64,000 nucleotides of DNA, from positions 2,777,396-2,841,395 of the forward strand of contig JAJEKV010000065.1 in NCBI GenBank assembly GCA_021234155.1, given 5' to 3'. Of the stretch, positions 1-12,369 are shown in pieces. Origin of the DNA: Isoetes taiwanensis (taxonomy: Eukaryota > Streptophyta > Lycopodiopsida > Isoetales > Isoetaceae). Every line of letters starts with the position of its first letter. The first letter of the stretch is position 1. The position numbers and the translations under genes are program-made. The notes beneath the pieces were generated by a model. It saw only the letters and a program-made list of their open reading frames with translations. It ran no database searches and was not told the origin of the DNA.

Positions 1-1401
1 CCCGTAAGCCGGATCATTTCTGTTGACAATGCGGAACCCTCTCTCTCAGACACTGATTCTGAAGACGCTCAGAATATTTATCAAGTTCAGGCTACCCCTG
101 CGCGTCTGCCTCTGTCATCCTACCCCGAATATGCTGATCCTTGGGGAGAAATGACTCTTGATCAGGACCAGGCTGTGGCTGCCTTGCTTGACCCCTACCT
201 GGCTCCTTGCAATCGAATCCAACGCGTTGATCACTTTTCAGATGCTGACACTCCTGCAACTCCTGTTGATGTACACGCTGTCATGAAGCAACCACTGCTA
301 GATGACACTGAGCAACCTCTCTTTTTCACCACGCAAAGTGCCACGCATCCGGTTATGCTCCAACCTCCTGCACACATTGTCCAGGATACTGAAGTAATAC
401 CCCATATTCAGACTCCTGAAGTCGAGATTGTGGACGTTGGCAACAATCAACCTGTCCGCATTGCTGCAAATCTTCCGGCTCCTTATCGTAACAGGGCCGT
501 CAAGCTGTTCAAAAAATTCAAACACATTTTCGCCTGGAGTTACAAAGATCTTCGGGGAATCAACAAAAGCTTGGGGGAACTCACCATTCCTACCAAATCT
601 GATGCACGACCAGTGTAGCAACGACAGTACAGGCTCAACCCTAATTACCGTGATCGCGTCAAGGCGGAAATTGACAAACTCCTTGCTGCAGGTTTGATCT
701 ATGAGGTCAAACATTCTGAATGGGTGAGCCCCATCGTCATTGCCCTTAAGCACAATGGTAAGATCCGCGTCTGTGTGGACTATCGGAAACTCAATCAGGC
801 CACGGAGCGTGATCATTTTCCACTTCCCTTCACAGACCAAGTTCTGGAAGAAGTGGCTGGACATGAGATGTACTCCTTTATGGATGGTTTTTCTGGCTAC
901 AATCAGATCTCCATCAAAGAATCTGATCAACTCAAGACCACTTTCACCACCCCGTGGGGCACTTTTGCCTACAAGGTGGTTCCTTTTGGATTATCCAACT
1001 CTCCTTCAACATTTCAACGCATCATGCTCTCCGTTTTTCATGATTTCATGAAGGAAAATCCCTTCTTGCAAATTTTTCAAGATGACTTCTCTGCCTACAG
1101 TTCCATGGCTGACCATTTGGATAAATTGGAACTCGTCTTCCAGAAATGTGATGAGTCCGGCATTAGTCTCAATCCTGAGAAATGCACCTTTTGCGTCACT
1201 TCTGGTGTTCTGTTAGGCCATGTTGTCAGCAAAGCAGGAATCACCACTGATCCTGCCAAAATCAGTTGTGTGCTCAAAGCTCAAGCACCAGCCAATATCA
1301 AAGAGACACGCTCTTTCCTAGGAAAGGTCAATTATTACTCCACCTTCATACCTGGACTGGCAGCCATTGCGCATCCCATTCATAAACTCACGGTGATCTA
1401 A
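1..1401 (+). pseudogene. Ty3/gypsy pol remnant: linker and reverse transcriptase
   Basis: One frame runs from the left edge through a spacer with the integrase/RT linker motif FKKFKHIFAWSYKDLRGI and then the reverse transcriptase. A single TAG at 616-618 breaks the frame; reading resumes in the same frame (RQYRLNPNYRDRV, then WVSPIVIALKHNGKIRVCVDYRKLN). The RT palm motifs are visible: DGFSGYNQI, PFGLSNSPSTFQR, and a catalytic block reading FQDD near 1,073-1,087 where YxDD or VDD is usual. The thumb motif FLGKVNYYSTFIP follows, and the frame stops at 1,399-1,401. The element makes an RNA-to-DNA copy in the family; this copy is broken. The start lies outside the window. Confidence 0.9.
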
Positions 1402-1875
1402 TCCACCTGGCTTGAATTCTGGTGGCGGAAGTCGCTTCCAACAGCGAAGCTTTTTGCTTACTCAGGCACTGGTTCTTTTGTTCCTCCTCAATGGGACAAG
1501 CCCTTTCACGTTCATGTCGATGTGTCGGCGTTTGCTATTGAGAGCTGTTTTTCTCAAGAATATGATGCGCACACTATAAAACCAAATCGCTATGCCGAAC
1601 TCACCGGCTGATTGAATTATTTATTTTGACGGAGCTGGAAGCTTTGGGTCTCATTTTGCGGTCCAACGCCTGGTCATTACCTTTTTGGGCAGTCAAACCA
1701 AGTTCTTTGTGTGGACCACCAAGCACTTCTCTATTTGATCAACAAATCCATCACCGGGTCGCATTGCTCGTTGTCCTTTCTTTTCCAAGAATTTGCTCCT
1801 TTTGAAATCGCTCATAAGGTCGGTAAATCTCATGTTGTTCCGGATTATCTTTCACGCATCCACATCGGATGATCC
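1402..1875 (+). pseudogene. Ty3/gypsy RNase H domain remnant
   Basis: Downstream of the RT stop, shifting frames give PFHVHVDVSAFAI (first catalytic Asp region), NRYAELTG, a LLYLINKSITGSH segment and the end motif EIAHKVGKSHVVPDYLSRI. These are the usual order of landmarks in gypsy RNase H. At least three stops or frameshifts interrupt it. It belongs to the same element as the RT before it and the integrase after it. Confidence 0.75.
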
Positions 1876-1989
1876 CGCAACAGAGTCTCAGACGCCTTCC
1901 CGATGCTCTCAACTTTTAGTCACGGCAACACCCCACATTGGTTCCATGATTTTCAGCAGTACCTCCTCACAGTGTGCTCTTCCACCGTA

Positions 1990-3225
1990 AGATGAGACGC
2001 TTCTTCCCCGCCGTTTACAAACCTTGCCGCTATCAATTTCTCCGAGAGGTCCGTGGACTACACCATGGTTGCCGACATCTCTACAAAAGGGTAAGGACAC
2101 CATCCTTCGACGTTGTGGTTCTACCCTCATGAAGTTCCAGACATTGTTCGAGAAGCTCATCAAGGGGGCCTGGTGGTGGTCATTTTTCATGGTGACACTC
2201 ACGCACGCAAAACTTTCTAGCGGGTATTATTGGCCCACGCTTCAAAGATGCCTACGCCCACGCCCGACGCGTGACGCTTTGCCAGCTGGTGGGACGCCAC
2301 ACGCCCGTGGGACGCTTCCTCTTGACGCCGGTCGCCACGCCACTTCCCTTCAGCAAATGGGGAATGGACTTTGTGGGACCTATATCTCTTCCTGCGCGGG
2401 CACACCGCGTCCGATACATCCCGGTTCTCACTGACCACGCCACCAAATGGGCGGAAGCTTGTGCACTTCCGCACAACACCGCCAAGTAGCATAGCGTAGA
2501 GTCCTCTATCAACAAAATCATCACGCGATTCTGCCACCGGAGCTGGTCGGGATCGTGGTGTTCATTTCATCAATCATACTATCAAAGAGTCTACTTTTGA
2601 TTATCTCTTGATACATCATCACAAAGAGCACACCTACTATCCTCAAGGCAATGGTTGGCGAAAAGCACCAACAAAACTCGGGTCACCATTCTCAAGAAAA
2701 ATTTGTGACGCTTCATTCGCATTGTGACATGCACAAAACTTCCCATCTTTTTTGGGCCTACAATACTTGTTTCAAGATTGCTACCGGGTCACACTCCTTT
2801 TAAATTGGTTTATGGTCAGGAAGCTCTCATGCCCTTTTGAATTCATTCTTCCAACACTCCGTTTCTTAACCGGGTTACCGCCATAATCCACCACCGCACT
2901 CAAAGAACGGGTCTATCAATTAGAACAGTTTGATGAACTTCAAAGGGATGCTTATATTCGTGTTCTTCATGGACAACAGCTTGCAAAAATCTTTACATGA
3001 CAAACGCTTGAAGACAAAAAACATTCAAACAAGGAGATTTGGTTCTTCTTTATGATTCCGTGCAACAAAAATTTTCCGTAAACTCAAGTTTCGCTATTTG
3101 GCCCTTATCAAATTGTTCAAGTGGTTAGACCAAGTGTTTTCCAACCGGCCGAATTAGATGGCACTCCATTACCTACATTAGTTAATGGTTTTCGCCTCAA
3201 AGCATTTCATCACACGTAAAGTGAA
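1990..3225 (+). pseudogene. Ty3/gypsy integrase remnant and pol C-terminus
   Basis: Integrase landmarks are found in order but in changing frames. SGYYWPTL marks the zinc-binding H2C2 region near 2,220. WGMDFVGPISLP and TDHATKWAEACALP (2,355-2,475) hold the first two catalytic Asp positions. LPGHTPFKLVYGQEALMP (2,790-2,850) is the post-core GPF region, RVYQLEQFDELQRDAYIR follows near 2,930, and LVNGFRLKAF near 3,180-3,210 is the typical gypsy C-terminal tail. The middle, 2,500-2,780, is heavily frameshifted. The region cannot encode an active protein. Confidence 0.8.
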
Positions 3226-4352
3226 CATCCCAACACAAAGACAGTTCCTTAATCAAACACCACGTAAAGTGACTAGAAAGGCGGTAGATTATATTATAGT
3301 GGAGAATTTTTTTAAAATGTGGGCACAGCCCAACTATTTCCGCTTATGGGCACCGCCTCTATATACAAAAACGGGCTCGAGCCCCATCTACTAAGTCCTA
3401 AGAGGAAAACCCCTACCTGGTTTGGAGCAGAGGTGATGCGAGGGAGATGGTAGAGGTTCAAGCCCGGGATCCCATGGCAGGTGTGAACCACCTCCATCCC
3501 GCTGGTCTTGGGTTCGGGATGTTCAGCCATCCCGCACACCAGCCGCCCATGCTAATGCCACGGTTGTGGCAGCGCCGCAGATCCAGACAGCTTCATCTTT
3601 ACAAGGGATCCACTCCTCGACAGTCATCGGCATGGTGCAATCTTCGCTCAAAAAACAGCCAGCCATATACCGAAGCGCCATCGGATGCCTTTCGCTTTCT
3701 CTTGGTTCGCCTTATATAGCCAATCCAGGACCTCCTTTGTCGACGTGGACCAATCACACAAATCGCCAACGGTTGCAATGCAAGGTTGTTTCTAAAAGGA
3801 GAATCTATTCTCCTCACTGATATCTAGCAATGGTACCTTTTCGACATATTCTTTAATGATATCCCACTTTTGTTGCAATTGAATATTCCTTCTTTCCACG
3901 CTTCGAACATTAATGCGTCCTGGTTATCTATCACATCCGATCTTTTCTTTTCACGCTCTACCGCCACCCATTTTTTTTTGACTTTAGCTACTTTTGTTTC
4001 TTTAATCCTTTTTCAGATCTTTATTGACCTCGTATCATTTCAACGTGGTTCCTCGTTTTCAGACTTCGCACCTTTCACCCATCGGGGCACTCTTAAAACA
4101 AACCTTTTTCGCTCCTCTCTGGCGCTTTCATCCCTCCTGTAAGCTCGACTTTCGCTCTTCACTTTGCATCTCTTCGCTCTCAGAATCATTCTCTCATGGT
4201 TGCCCCAAGATTTCTTTACACTTCAAGCTACCGCTCCCAAGGGATCCGCCCCTTTGTGACCATCCTTTGACTTCCACTTCCTCACAAGCCCTTTGTTGGT
4301 TCTAATAAAGATGTCGCTGAATCCACAATCTCAGCTTTAATGAATTTTTCAA
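3226..4352. other. Spacer inside the first gypsy element, no gene recognised
   Basis: This stretch lies between the end of pol and the accessory reading frame. It has a T-rich section at 3,870-4,060 and short open frames near 3,550-3,820 without a recognisable motif. A GTTCAAGCC box near 3,455 resembles a tRNA B box but has no partner A box. I see no coding or RNA gene here. Confidence 0.5.
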
Positions 4353-7190
4353 ATGGAACTTCCGGCTCCAAATCCTGCCCAGTTGCAGCAGTTCATCGCC
4401 AATATTGTTAACAGCCCGCAAGGGTACACCACTGTGGTCGATGGCACCACTATTTCATTGACTCAACACTTGATTTCTGAGGTATTTCATATTCCCTTGC
4501 ACACTCCTTGTGTATCATGGTCTGCTATACAGGATATTGATGTCACAGAGTTTGGTGCACCTGCTTATCACGCCAATGTCCATCGTCTGACCAATATCGA
4601 CAAGCCTCATGAGACCTTTGTAAAATTTTTGTGGCGAAATTCCTGGGGTATATCAAGAACACCCATATCAATAAGTTTTTCTATAACCTGGTCCTCATCA
4701 CACACACACCAAAACACCACATAGATTGGCCCTAAATGATGTTCTTATCGTTTTTCCAAGAAATGGACCGCCTTCGGGTACCACTTCCATTTTGTTTCTC
4801 TCGTGGGAGGGCATTTTCAAGCCCTCATCCTGCACATTATTCCTCCCACACCACCACCTTCTCATATAATTCCACTTCCCCGCCCTTCCAGTCAATCACT
4901 GTTGGTATCATCACCCATCTTCCATCGTCATGACCACAGCCACACTCATGTTACCGCTCTTCCTCCGCTACACCATCCACTTCACACCATTTTTCACAAA
5001 CCTCCCAAACCGTGGCAACAGCCAACTCCACCACCACAACACCTCTTTGTAATTGTTGTTGTATCAAGATCGCCAGGATGCTCAAGCCGCCGCTGCACTT
5101 AAGTTACAGAATCCCAAGACGCCTTATGAGCGGGTTCAACGGGCACTAGAGGCCTCTCGGATGCGGTAACACCAAGACCTTCAAGCCGCGAATCGCCCAA
5201 GTTGCAACTTTGAGGCCAAACTTCAAGACAAGCATGAAGCTCTCTTACGTGCTCATGCGGATCTCAAGAGTACACAAGCTCAAGTCAGCCAACTCGCAGA
5301 CAATGTGTTTCGGGCCCAACCAAATTCGTGACTCTCTTGGAGCACAACAAGTCCAAAGTCGCCTCCCGAAAGTACCAAGGATGAAGATATTGCTAAACTC
5401 AATGCCTTGTACTGAAATCAGGTGAAAAACTTCCTCAAGACTCAAGTTCAAAAATCTTTCAGCCGAGATGCTCGTTAAGTTGCCTCCCTTGACGGCTCTC
5501 GCCTTTCTACACAATGCATCTCTCGACACCTCTCTTCAAGATCAGCTTACGAGGTGCGTAAACGTAAATACTGGATGACGCTGAGATTGCCGTGGCTTTG
5601 CCTCAATACACCGGGAAATCTTCCTCCCGTGTCAATCCTTCGGGGAAGCTGGTCCGCGGACCAGCCACGCCCTACTTGAAAAGAAAAAATAGGATCCGCG
5701 GATCTCGAACAACACCGGCAGCAAAGAAGTTATTCACCGGCCGATGAGGCTCAAACCAAACTTGACGCCTGCATGACTTCAATTCTTCACATGCACGCTG
5801 ACTTCCCCAGCCTCCCTCCCCGCTATCATGATTATGTGGTTGCTCGACGCCACCTCTTTCCTTTTTTCAAAATGGCACGCAACTGATGGTCCTCAGGATA
5901 TCCCAATCGAAAGCAAAGGTTGATTTTTCTGATTTGGCCGTAACTCCTCCATTGAAGACAAAGGGTTGTGTTGTGCCCTTGTTGTCTTTTGATCTCATAC
6001 ACCGTGGCCGATCCCGAATTTTCACTTTCCGCTGGTTCAGCCCATGGCTTATATTTTTCATGATTTCTATCCGGGTGATACACAGAAAATTTTGGCAATG
6101 GGCCACGCCAACTGTTCCGTGGTGACCCCATCAAGCAATGGGTGCTTCAGATAACAATCCATATCTTTATGGATCCCCGCCGCACTCAAAACTTTTCATC
6201 GAGTACATGCCCGAAGCTTGCTAATCATTTATCTTCTTTCGGGTAAGCGGAAGCGCCAGAACAAATAAGGAAGTATCTAGGACATCCCCAAGATCTTCCC
6301 TATGCACAAGTCTATATGCAAGACGGCCGGTTACAATCAAGCCATGTGCTCTTTGGATAGCAAGACGGTCCCCACGGATGGGATAGCCCTCCTCCGTCAA
6401 CTCTCGCCGCTTCTCTTTTGGGATCGCCTGGTGTCGCACTTGATCCGTGATCTTGTCACCACCCGTGGAGATCGCCAAGAACCCACTTTCACCTGCATGG
6501 TTCCTTCTCCCTATGCTTCCCTCGGGTGTACCTCCACGCCCCGTGTTCCCGACTTCTGATTGGCCTTCCTTTTGGGACCAAGGTCATGGATGGTCATGCA
6601 GCCGGACACCACCCGTGATCTCGACGATCTCCTGGGATCCACGCTTTGTTCGGCCGATCACATTGGGAAGAAGGTGCTACCGACAACACCATAAATTGGA
6701 TCTACATTGCTAATGAGCGTGGTTGGCAACAGCCCGCCGGATGCGCGCTTTCATGGTTCAACACCTTTGCGAAACTTCCACCTCACCGATCCTTCTCGTC
6801 CATCTTCGGGCAGATTTTACGCGGGCCCTCAAATGCATTTTTTTTCCGGCCTTAAATCGGCATTGGCCCCATTTTTTCACCGCATCCAAATGCCGCTTTT
6901 GGCCTTTTGACTGCCTCCTCATGGAGTGTCGACATTTCTCGTGACGCCCACGCCGGTGACTTGAAGACATGGTACGCCTCGCTTCTTTTATTGATGCTGA
7001 TCCCCGCCTCTTGGCCAAGACACCTTCGCTTCTCTTCAATCACGCCAAGATCTCATCAGCCAAGTATTCATATCGGGGCCCGGCCCTTCACCCCGGAGGA
7101 TCACTTTTCGACCGATGGCTTCCCGGCCCAAACGCTCCTTTTCTTCACACCAGTGTCGTCGGTGGGGAGTAAAGCACCCAGCGCCTCCCG
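4353..7190 (+). pseudogene. Decayed accessory ORF after gypsy pol, function unknown
   Basis: A frame opens at 4,353 (MELPAPNPAQLQQFIANIV) and reads about 120 residues. It then continues as a patchwork of shifted frames: a Gln/Ala-rich coiled-coil-like part near 5,210-5,330 (KSTQAQVSQLADNVFRAQ), a stretch IRKYLGHPQDLPYAQVYMQD near 6,255-6,320, and RLASFIDADPRLLAKTPSLL near 6,970-7,030. Its position downstream of pol in the same orientation suggests an extra ORF carried by the retroelement, as known for some Tat-lineage gypsy elements. I do not recognise a catalytic motif and cannot assign a function. Many stops and frameshifts show that it is dead. Confidence 0.45.
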
Positions 7191-7439
7191 GTAACGTGAC
7201 TATTCATGCATACGCCGCACCTGTGTCAAGCTCAAAGATCCTCGGGCCAACCATCGGTCGACATCCAAGCCTCCACAAGCATTGCTGTGCCACGCAAATA
7301 AAAGCCTTTGGCGTCAAGAGGCGCCGCCGACAAGGGACGCTCCGCCACCGCCCGCCGGGCCGATTCGATCCTAGGCACTTCAAGAGGCACCGCCAACATT
7401 CTCAAGAATCAGCCTCCTTCCAGAGCCCGGCACCGAGAT

Positions 7440-7720
7440 CGGGCGAGTGTTCATATTGGGCCCAAGGCCATTGTACTATATATATATGAGTAGAGTTAGC
7501 TCATAAGTTTTAGGATGAGTTTTGAGTCTTGTCTCCCTTCAGTTTTCTCTATTATGAGAGCTCATGTATTTTTCATCATTGATATCAAGGGTTTTATCAT
7601 CTTTCTTTCATTTGTTCTCGTTTCTTTTTTTTTTTCTTTCAAAGAACTCGCAGGACATAGTCCCCTGGACTCTCCCTCGTTAGGATCCATGGGTCCTCAC
7701 AGAGGGTCGTCTTCCAGAGT
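7440..7720 (+). promoter_or_regulatory. LTR-like tail with TATA run
   Basis: A TATA run (TACTATATATATATGAG) at about 7,470-7,487 is followed by a pyrimidine-rich stretch and a poly-T tract near 7,626-7,635. This resembles the U3/R part of a plant LTR and lies just after the decayed accessory ORF, so it may be the 3' LTR of the first gypsy element. No matching 5' copy is in the window, so its limits are unknown. Confidence 0.3.
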
Positions 7721-8802
7721 TCCCCGAACCTGCACTCCCAAACAATTATGCTCCAATGTTCTCTACAAAAAAGAAGGACCCGACCTCGCTTCCAAAACAA
7801 ATATATTCTTAGTTCTCAGACATGACCGCAAGAAATCACCATGTTGCAAGGTACCATTTCAAATGAAATTGCAAATTAAGGATAGTATATACAAATACAA
7901 ATCAATATGGCATCAAAACATGGAAGGAAGGAAAACCAAGATCGCTTTCCCACTCCGTGAGAATTGAAAGGGAAAAGAAGAAAACTTGATTCAAAAGCCT
8001 CGATGACCCCAAATGGTGCATGCTTCACGACGCGCGTAAACCAGAGATAAAAGAAATCAAATTTCAACCTACCCTAGTTGAAGATGAAGATGCTCGCCCA
8101 GAAGACGGCAAGAATGGTGAGACTAAAAACAAAACAACCGGGTAATCGTGGCAATCGTGGGCATACATTCTTGTTGCCAGCTACAATCAGATAAGGAGAG
8201 CCTGAGAGGAGGAAGCGATTGGAAAATAAGAGCCCCAAATTCATATAATCAAGATTCATGCCGGATTGGAAGGGTCGATATTAGAGAGGGGCAAAATTGA
8301 AACCCAAATCAAAGCATGAATTTTTCCATTTTTGGCAAATCGAATTGTTTCCGCCCCAAAACTCTTTGAAACCTTAGGAAATCAAATCAGGGGAAAATTC
8401 CAAAAAGTTTTTGGAACCCCTGAAAACCAAATTTAAAACAATAGGATTGCATTATATAATGCTCATACTTTGATTAAAATAGTATATGCTTTTCTTTTCG
8501 TTAAACTTTTTGTGCCTTTATATCTTAGGAGCTTGAACTTTTATTTGCTTGATTGATATGTATGTGATCGTCGAGATATTAATAAATTGCCAATTTACAA
8601 GAATTTCAAAATTACTACCCTAACATCCGGCTACAATAGTTATTGTGTATTTATCAAAGGCATTGACTAAGTATATTTGGTTGCTTTGAAGGATGTAAAG
8701 TTTATGAAATGATTCAATATTAAGTTTACAATAGGAATATAGAATGTAGCCTTAAGTCGTCCCATGTTTATAAGTATGGGATGTACAAATACGAGGCCCA
8801 TG
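7721..8802. other. Intergenic, no feature recognised
   Basis: AT-rich sequence with only short frames on both strands and no motif, hairpin or repeat that I could support. Confidence 0.5.
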
Positions 8803-10142
8803 AGATGTCCCAACCCCCAAATGTTCCCCTTTACTTGACATAAGACAAGAGGGGAAATGATGTGCCCCTCCGGGGCCGGGCCATTCTTTGCTGGCTCAAA
8901 ATGTGATTTTGACTTTGGGCATGAGTCCGTGAGCATCTTTGTTTATCAGAGGGACCAAGAACGAGCCAAACTCGATTTGCTACAAGCAACTAGTCTATCT
9001 TTCATCTCTAGCCTAGTGCTATATGTAAAGCTAGTAACGTAATGGCGCTCGGGCGTTTGATCAATACTCTACCCTCGCATTGTGTCCAGGGGTAACTCGG
9101 GTCTTTTTGATGCAAACCGCATTCGAAACGTCGTTGATGCCAACCGGCATGTTCCGGCCGCACAATGTCCTGAGCTCGCGGGACATCACAACGGAGCAAG
9201 TTTGAACCGCATTTGGGAGGGTTTTTGTTCTCCTTTAAGGTCTCTTCAACCCTCAAGGAACCCCGCGACGCAAGATCTTAACCCTTCGTGAGGCGTGGAA
9301 GGCTGCCAAAATCCAAACCCTATAGATTTATTTAGGGTTTAGGTATCGGGGAATAAAACAGCTCCATTTGTTAATCCCACCGCTCAAATAGTAGTTCATG
9401 TTATAGGAAACGCTCAAAAAAAGAAAAAATGGACATCCACCGCGACTGATGTCCCAACCCCCAATGTTCCCCTTTACTTTCGACATAAGACAAGAGGGGG
9501 AAATGATGTGCCCCCTCCAGTCAAGCCATATTTAAGCTAGCTCAAATGTGTGATTTTGACTTTGGGCATGAGTCCGAGCATCTAATTTACTGTAGGGACC
9601 CAGCGATTATGACCAACAGAGGCAAACCAAATTTGCTACAAGCAACTAGTCTATCTTTCATTCGATGCAATCTAGCCGAAGTGCTATAATGTAAAGCTAG
9701 CACGCATTTCTGGCGCCCGGGCTGGACCACCTCTACCCCCTTACGTGTGTCCTAGGGTAACTCCCGCCTTTTTGGATGCAATTGTACGCCGAATGTCCGC
9801 TGCATGCCAACCGCATGTCCGGCCTGTGACAATGTCCGTAGCTCGCAGCCACCACAATGAGCAAGTTTGAAATGGCACTTGGGAGGGTTTTTGTTCTCCT
9901 TCTTAAGGTCTCTTCGAACCCTCGAAGGAACCCCGCGACGCAAGTTTGACCCTTCAGAGGTAGGGAAGGCCGCAAAACCTAAACCCTATGATTTTAGGGT
10001 TTTAGGTATCGGGGAATAAAACAGCTCCATTTCTTAATCCCACCGCTCAAATAGTAGTTCATGTTATGGGAAACGCTAAAAAAGGGACATCCACCGTGAC
10101 GGATGTCCCAAACCCCAAATGTTACCCTTTACCGACATAAGA
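8803..10142. repeat. Tandem 650-bp repeat, two full copies and a partial third
   Basis: The block starting GATGTCCCAACCCCCAAATG at 8,803 recurs at 9,448 (start to start about 645 bp) and again at 10,102 (about 654 bp), where only about 40 bp are present. Shared landmarks include ATAAGACAAGAGGGG, CTACAAGCAACTAGTCTATC, GGTATCGGGGAATAAAACAG and CTCAAATAGTAGTTCATG, with small indels. Each unit ends in an inverted repeat at the junction; the third junction is perfect: GGGACATCC, 8-base loop, GGATGTCCC at 10,084-10,109. It could be tandem LTR-like debris, but no coding part is linked to it. Confidence 0.85.
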
Positions 10143-10530
10143 ATATCCAAGACAATAAAGTTCAACTTGATGAACCAAGTGGGATGCCTATATTAGCTAC
10201 TAGTATGGAGCCATTCAATCATGAATCTATTTTGCCACCAACATATTCTTCGAGAAATATGTCTTTTACCAATGCAAGCAAAGAAAAGAAAAAGATTGAT
10301 CGCGATTTGAGACTATTACAACAAAATTGTCGATAGGCTTCTCCAATTGCATAAGTGTGGTAATGTTCCAATTTGACCCTCGTGGATGAGTCGCGGCAAT
10401 TCAAGCTGCAAAATCCGGGTGATGCCTCCCACATCTAGCATACATAATGATGGTTACCGATATGCTTGGATTAATGCGCTAATGAGAAGGATAAAAGATG
10501 AAGTTGACTTGGTTAGAGCCAAAGAGTAAG
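10143..10530 (+). other. Possible coding remnant, unidentified
   Basis: An open frame to 10,336 carries NMSFTNASKEKKKIDRDLRL, and further fragments in other frames read DGYRYAWINALMRRIKDEVD near 10,450-10,510. Composition looks protein-like, but I do not recognise a family and frames are broken. It begins directly at the partial third copy of the 650-bp repeat. Confidence 0.2.
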
Positions 10531-10577
10531 AAGATAAGATAAGATAAGATAAGATAAGATAAGATAAGATAAGATAA
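10531..10577. repeat. AAGAT pentanucleotide microsatellite
   Basis: About nine uninterrupted copies of AAGAT. Confidence 0.97.
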
Positions 10578-11462
10578 GGGCGAAATGTTTAGGAATTTAC
10601 ATGTGGAAAAAAGAGATGGCAGTTTGGGATTGTCTCTTTAAGGGTATTAAACGCTATGAAGGAAGGTGCAAAAAAATATTTTGTTTCTTCTTGATTGAAG
10701 AACCTTCTATTTGAGGTACTTGAGCTTTTAGTTCATCTCCCTTTGTTTTGTAATCATAAAAATCTATTATGTTTACTCTAAGTTCAATCGCTTGCCATAA
10801 TGTTAAGTTGGTGCGATGTTTAGCTTTACATTTGAGCGTTGACATTGTAGTAGTTTTTTGAGCTAAGCGTTATAAAATTGTTAGTTAAGATGGTGTCGAT
10901 GGTATCTCTATATTTACATATGAGAGGTCATTATTCCTGCACTAAACCTCACAAAACAATTGCCAATTTCTTGGCTAAATGACATTACAAGGTTTCTTAC
11001 AATATTAAGTAACAGAGGCAAAGCATTCACCTTTTGGTTTTTGACGTTGCACTAATCACAAATTTCTAATATTGCTAATGGTTACAAGCTAGATATCAAT
11101 TCACTACAAAGTTTCCTTTATTTAAGCAACACATTGATTTTAATCTATGTCATTAGTGACATGTTGTTTATTTTTCTTTTGTAAAATTTATTGATAAGGG
11201 TCATTTGATTCTACGAAGCCTTACATGCGTATGCTTCCTATATATTTAGAAGCTTTGCATCTTTATTAAGGCTCACAATTGTTGCATTTGGAAAAATACA
11301 ATATTAACAACACGATTAACACAAGAATAAACTATTAATCCAGCATAGTAAACAACCACATAAAGAAAACCTTAGCATCTTTTGTAAATTTTAACGTGGT
11401 TCTCAAACTAATAAGAAGAATGCTGTGGTAGAATACAAATTTGTGACAACTAGCATGTAAAC
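10578..11462. other. AT-rich intergenic, no feature recognised
   Basis: Very AT-rich with no long frame. Nothing supported. Confidence 0.5.
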
Positions 11463-12260
11463 GATCTGAAATTATGCTACTAAAAATGTATATAGAAAAA
11501 ATCATTCCATTAAATTAATGATGATTTTCAAAGACCATCATAAACTCTAGAATTCATAAGTTAAATATAGTATTAACTAGGAATGGTTTTTGTAAAATCA
11601 AGATGTGCTTAAAACACATCTTCTAAACTATTGATGATTTCAAAAAAACAATTGTAATGATTGTAGAATTCATGTAAGTAAACATGATATGAACTAGCAA
11701 CGATTTTGCTAAAAAACTATACACTTAAAAACAATATCACAAATTAATTATGATTTCTATAAATCTTTGAATTAGTACAAAAAATACGATATGAAGCACT
11801 ATTGGTCTTGCAAAATCAATATATGCTTAAAATACATCTTCTAAACTATGGATGATTTTCAAAAAGTATTATATGATTATGGAATTCATGTAATTAAACA
11901 TGATATAAACTATTAGTGATTTTGCTAAATCAATCTACACTTAAAAACAACCTTATAAACTAATAATGATTTCTAGAAACTAGTGTAAAATTTTGAATTA
12001 GTACAAAAAATATGGTATTAGCCACTATTGGTTTTTCAAACTCAATATATGCTTAAAACACCTCTTCTAAACTATTGATGATTTCAAAACCTATTGTACA
12101 ATCAGAGAAGTCATGTAATTAAAAAGGATATGATTTTGCTAAATCATTGTACACTAAAACACAATCATACAAACTAATGATGATTTCTAGAAACCATCAG
12201 AATTTATGAATTAGTACAAATAATATGATATGAACCACTATTGATTTTGCAAAACTAGGA
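11463..12260. repeat. AT-rich satellite, about 108-bp monomers in a 218-226-bp dimer
   Basis: The phrase GCTTAAAACACATCTTCTAA recurs at 11,607, 11,825 and 12,051, giving periods of 218 and 226. Within each dimer the two halves are related: one has GATGATTTC followed by AATTCATGTAA, the other has ATGATTTCTA followed by GAATTAGTACAAA, and both end in a variant of CGATTTTGCTAAA. About three and a half dimers are present, diverged by point changes and indels. Confidence 0.8.
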
Positions 12261-12369
12261 AGAACACATGATTTTTCTTTACATTTTGTATTGTCGTATA
12301 AAAAAATCATATATATACTGGTTTTCATGCTAATTTTTTATACAAGTTCATTTTTGGGGGCCTTGTGAA

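Noticed and set aside
298-930. 210-residue minus-strand frame opposite gypsy pol
   Set aside because: It lies antisense to clear RT and linker motifs and shows no family motif; a shadow frame.
3404-3500. tRNA or SINE from a GGTTCAAGCCC box
   Set aside because: No A box at the right distance and no cloverleaf.
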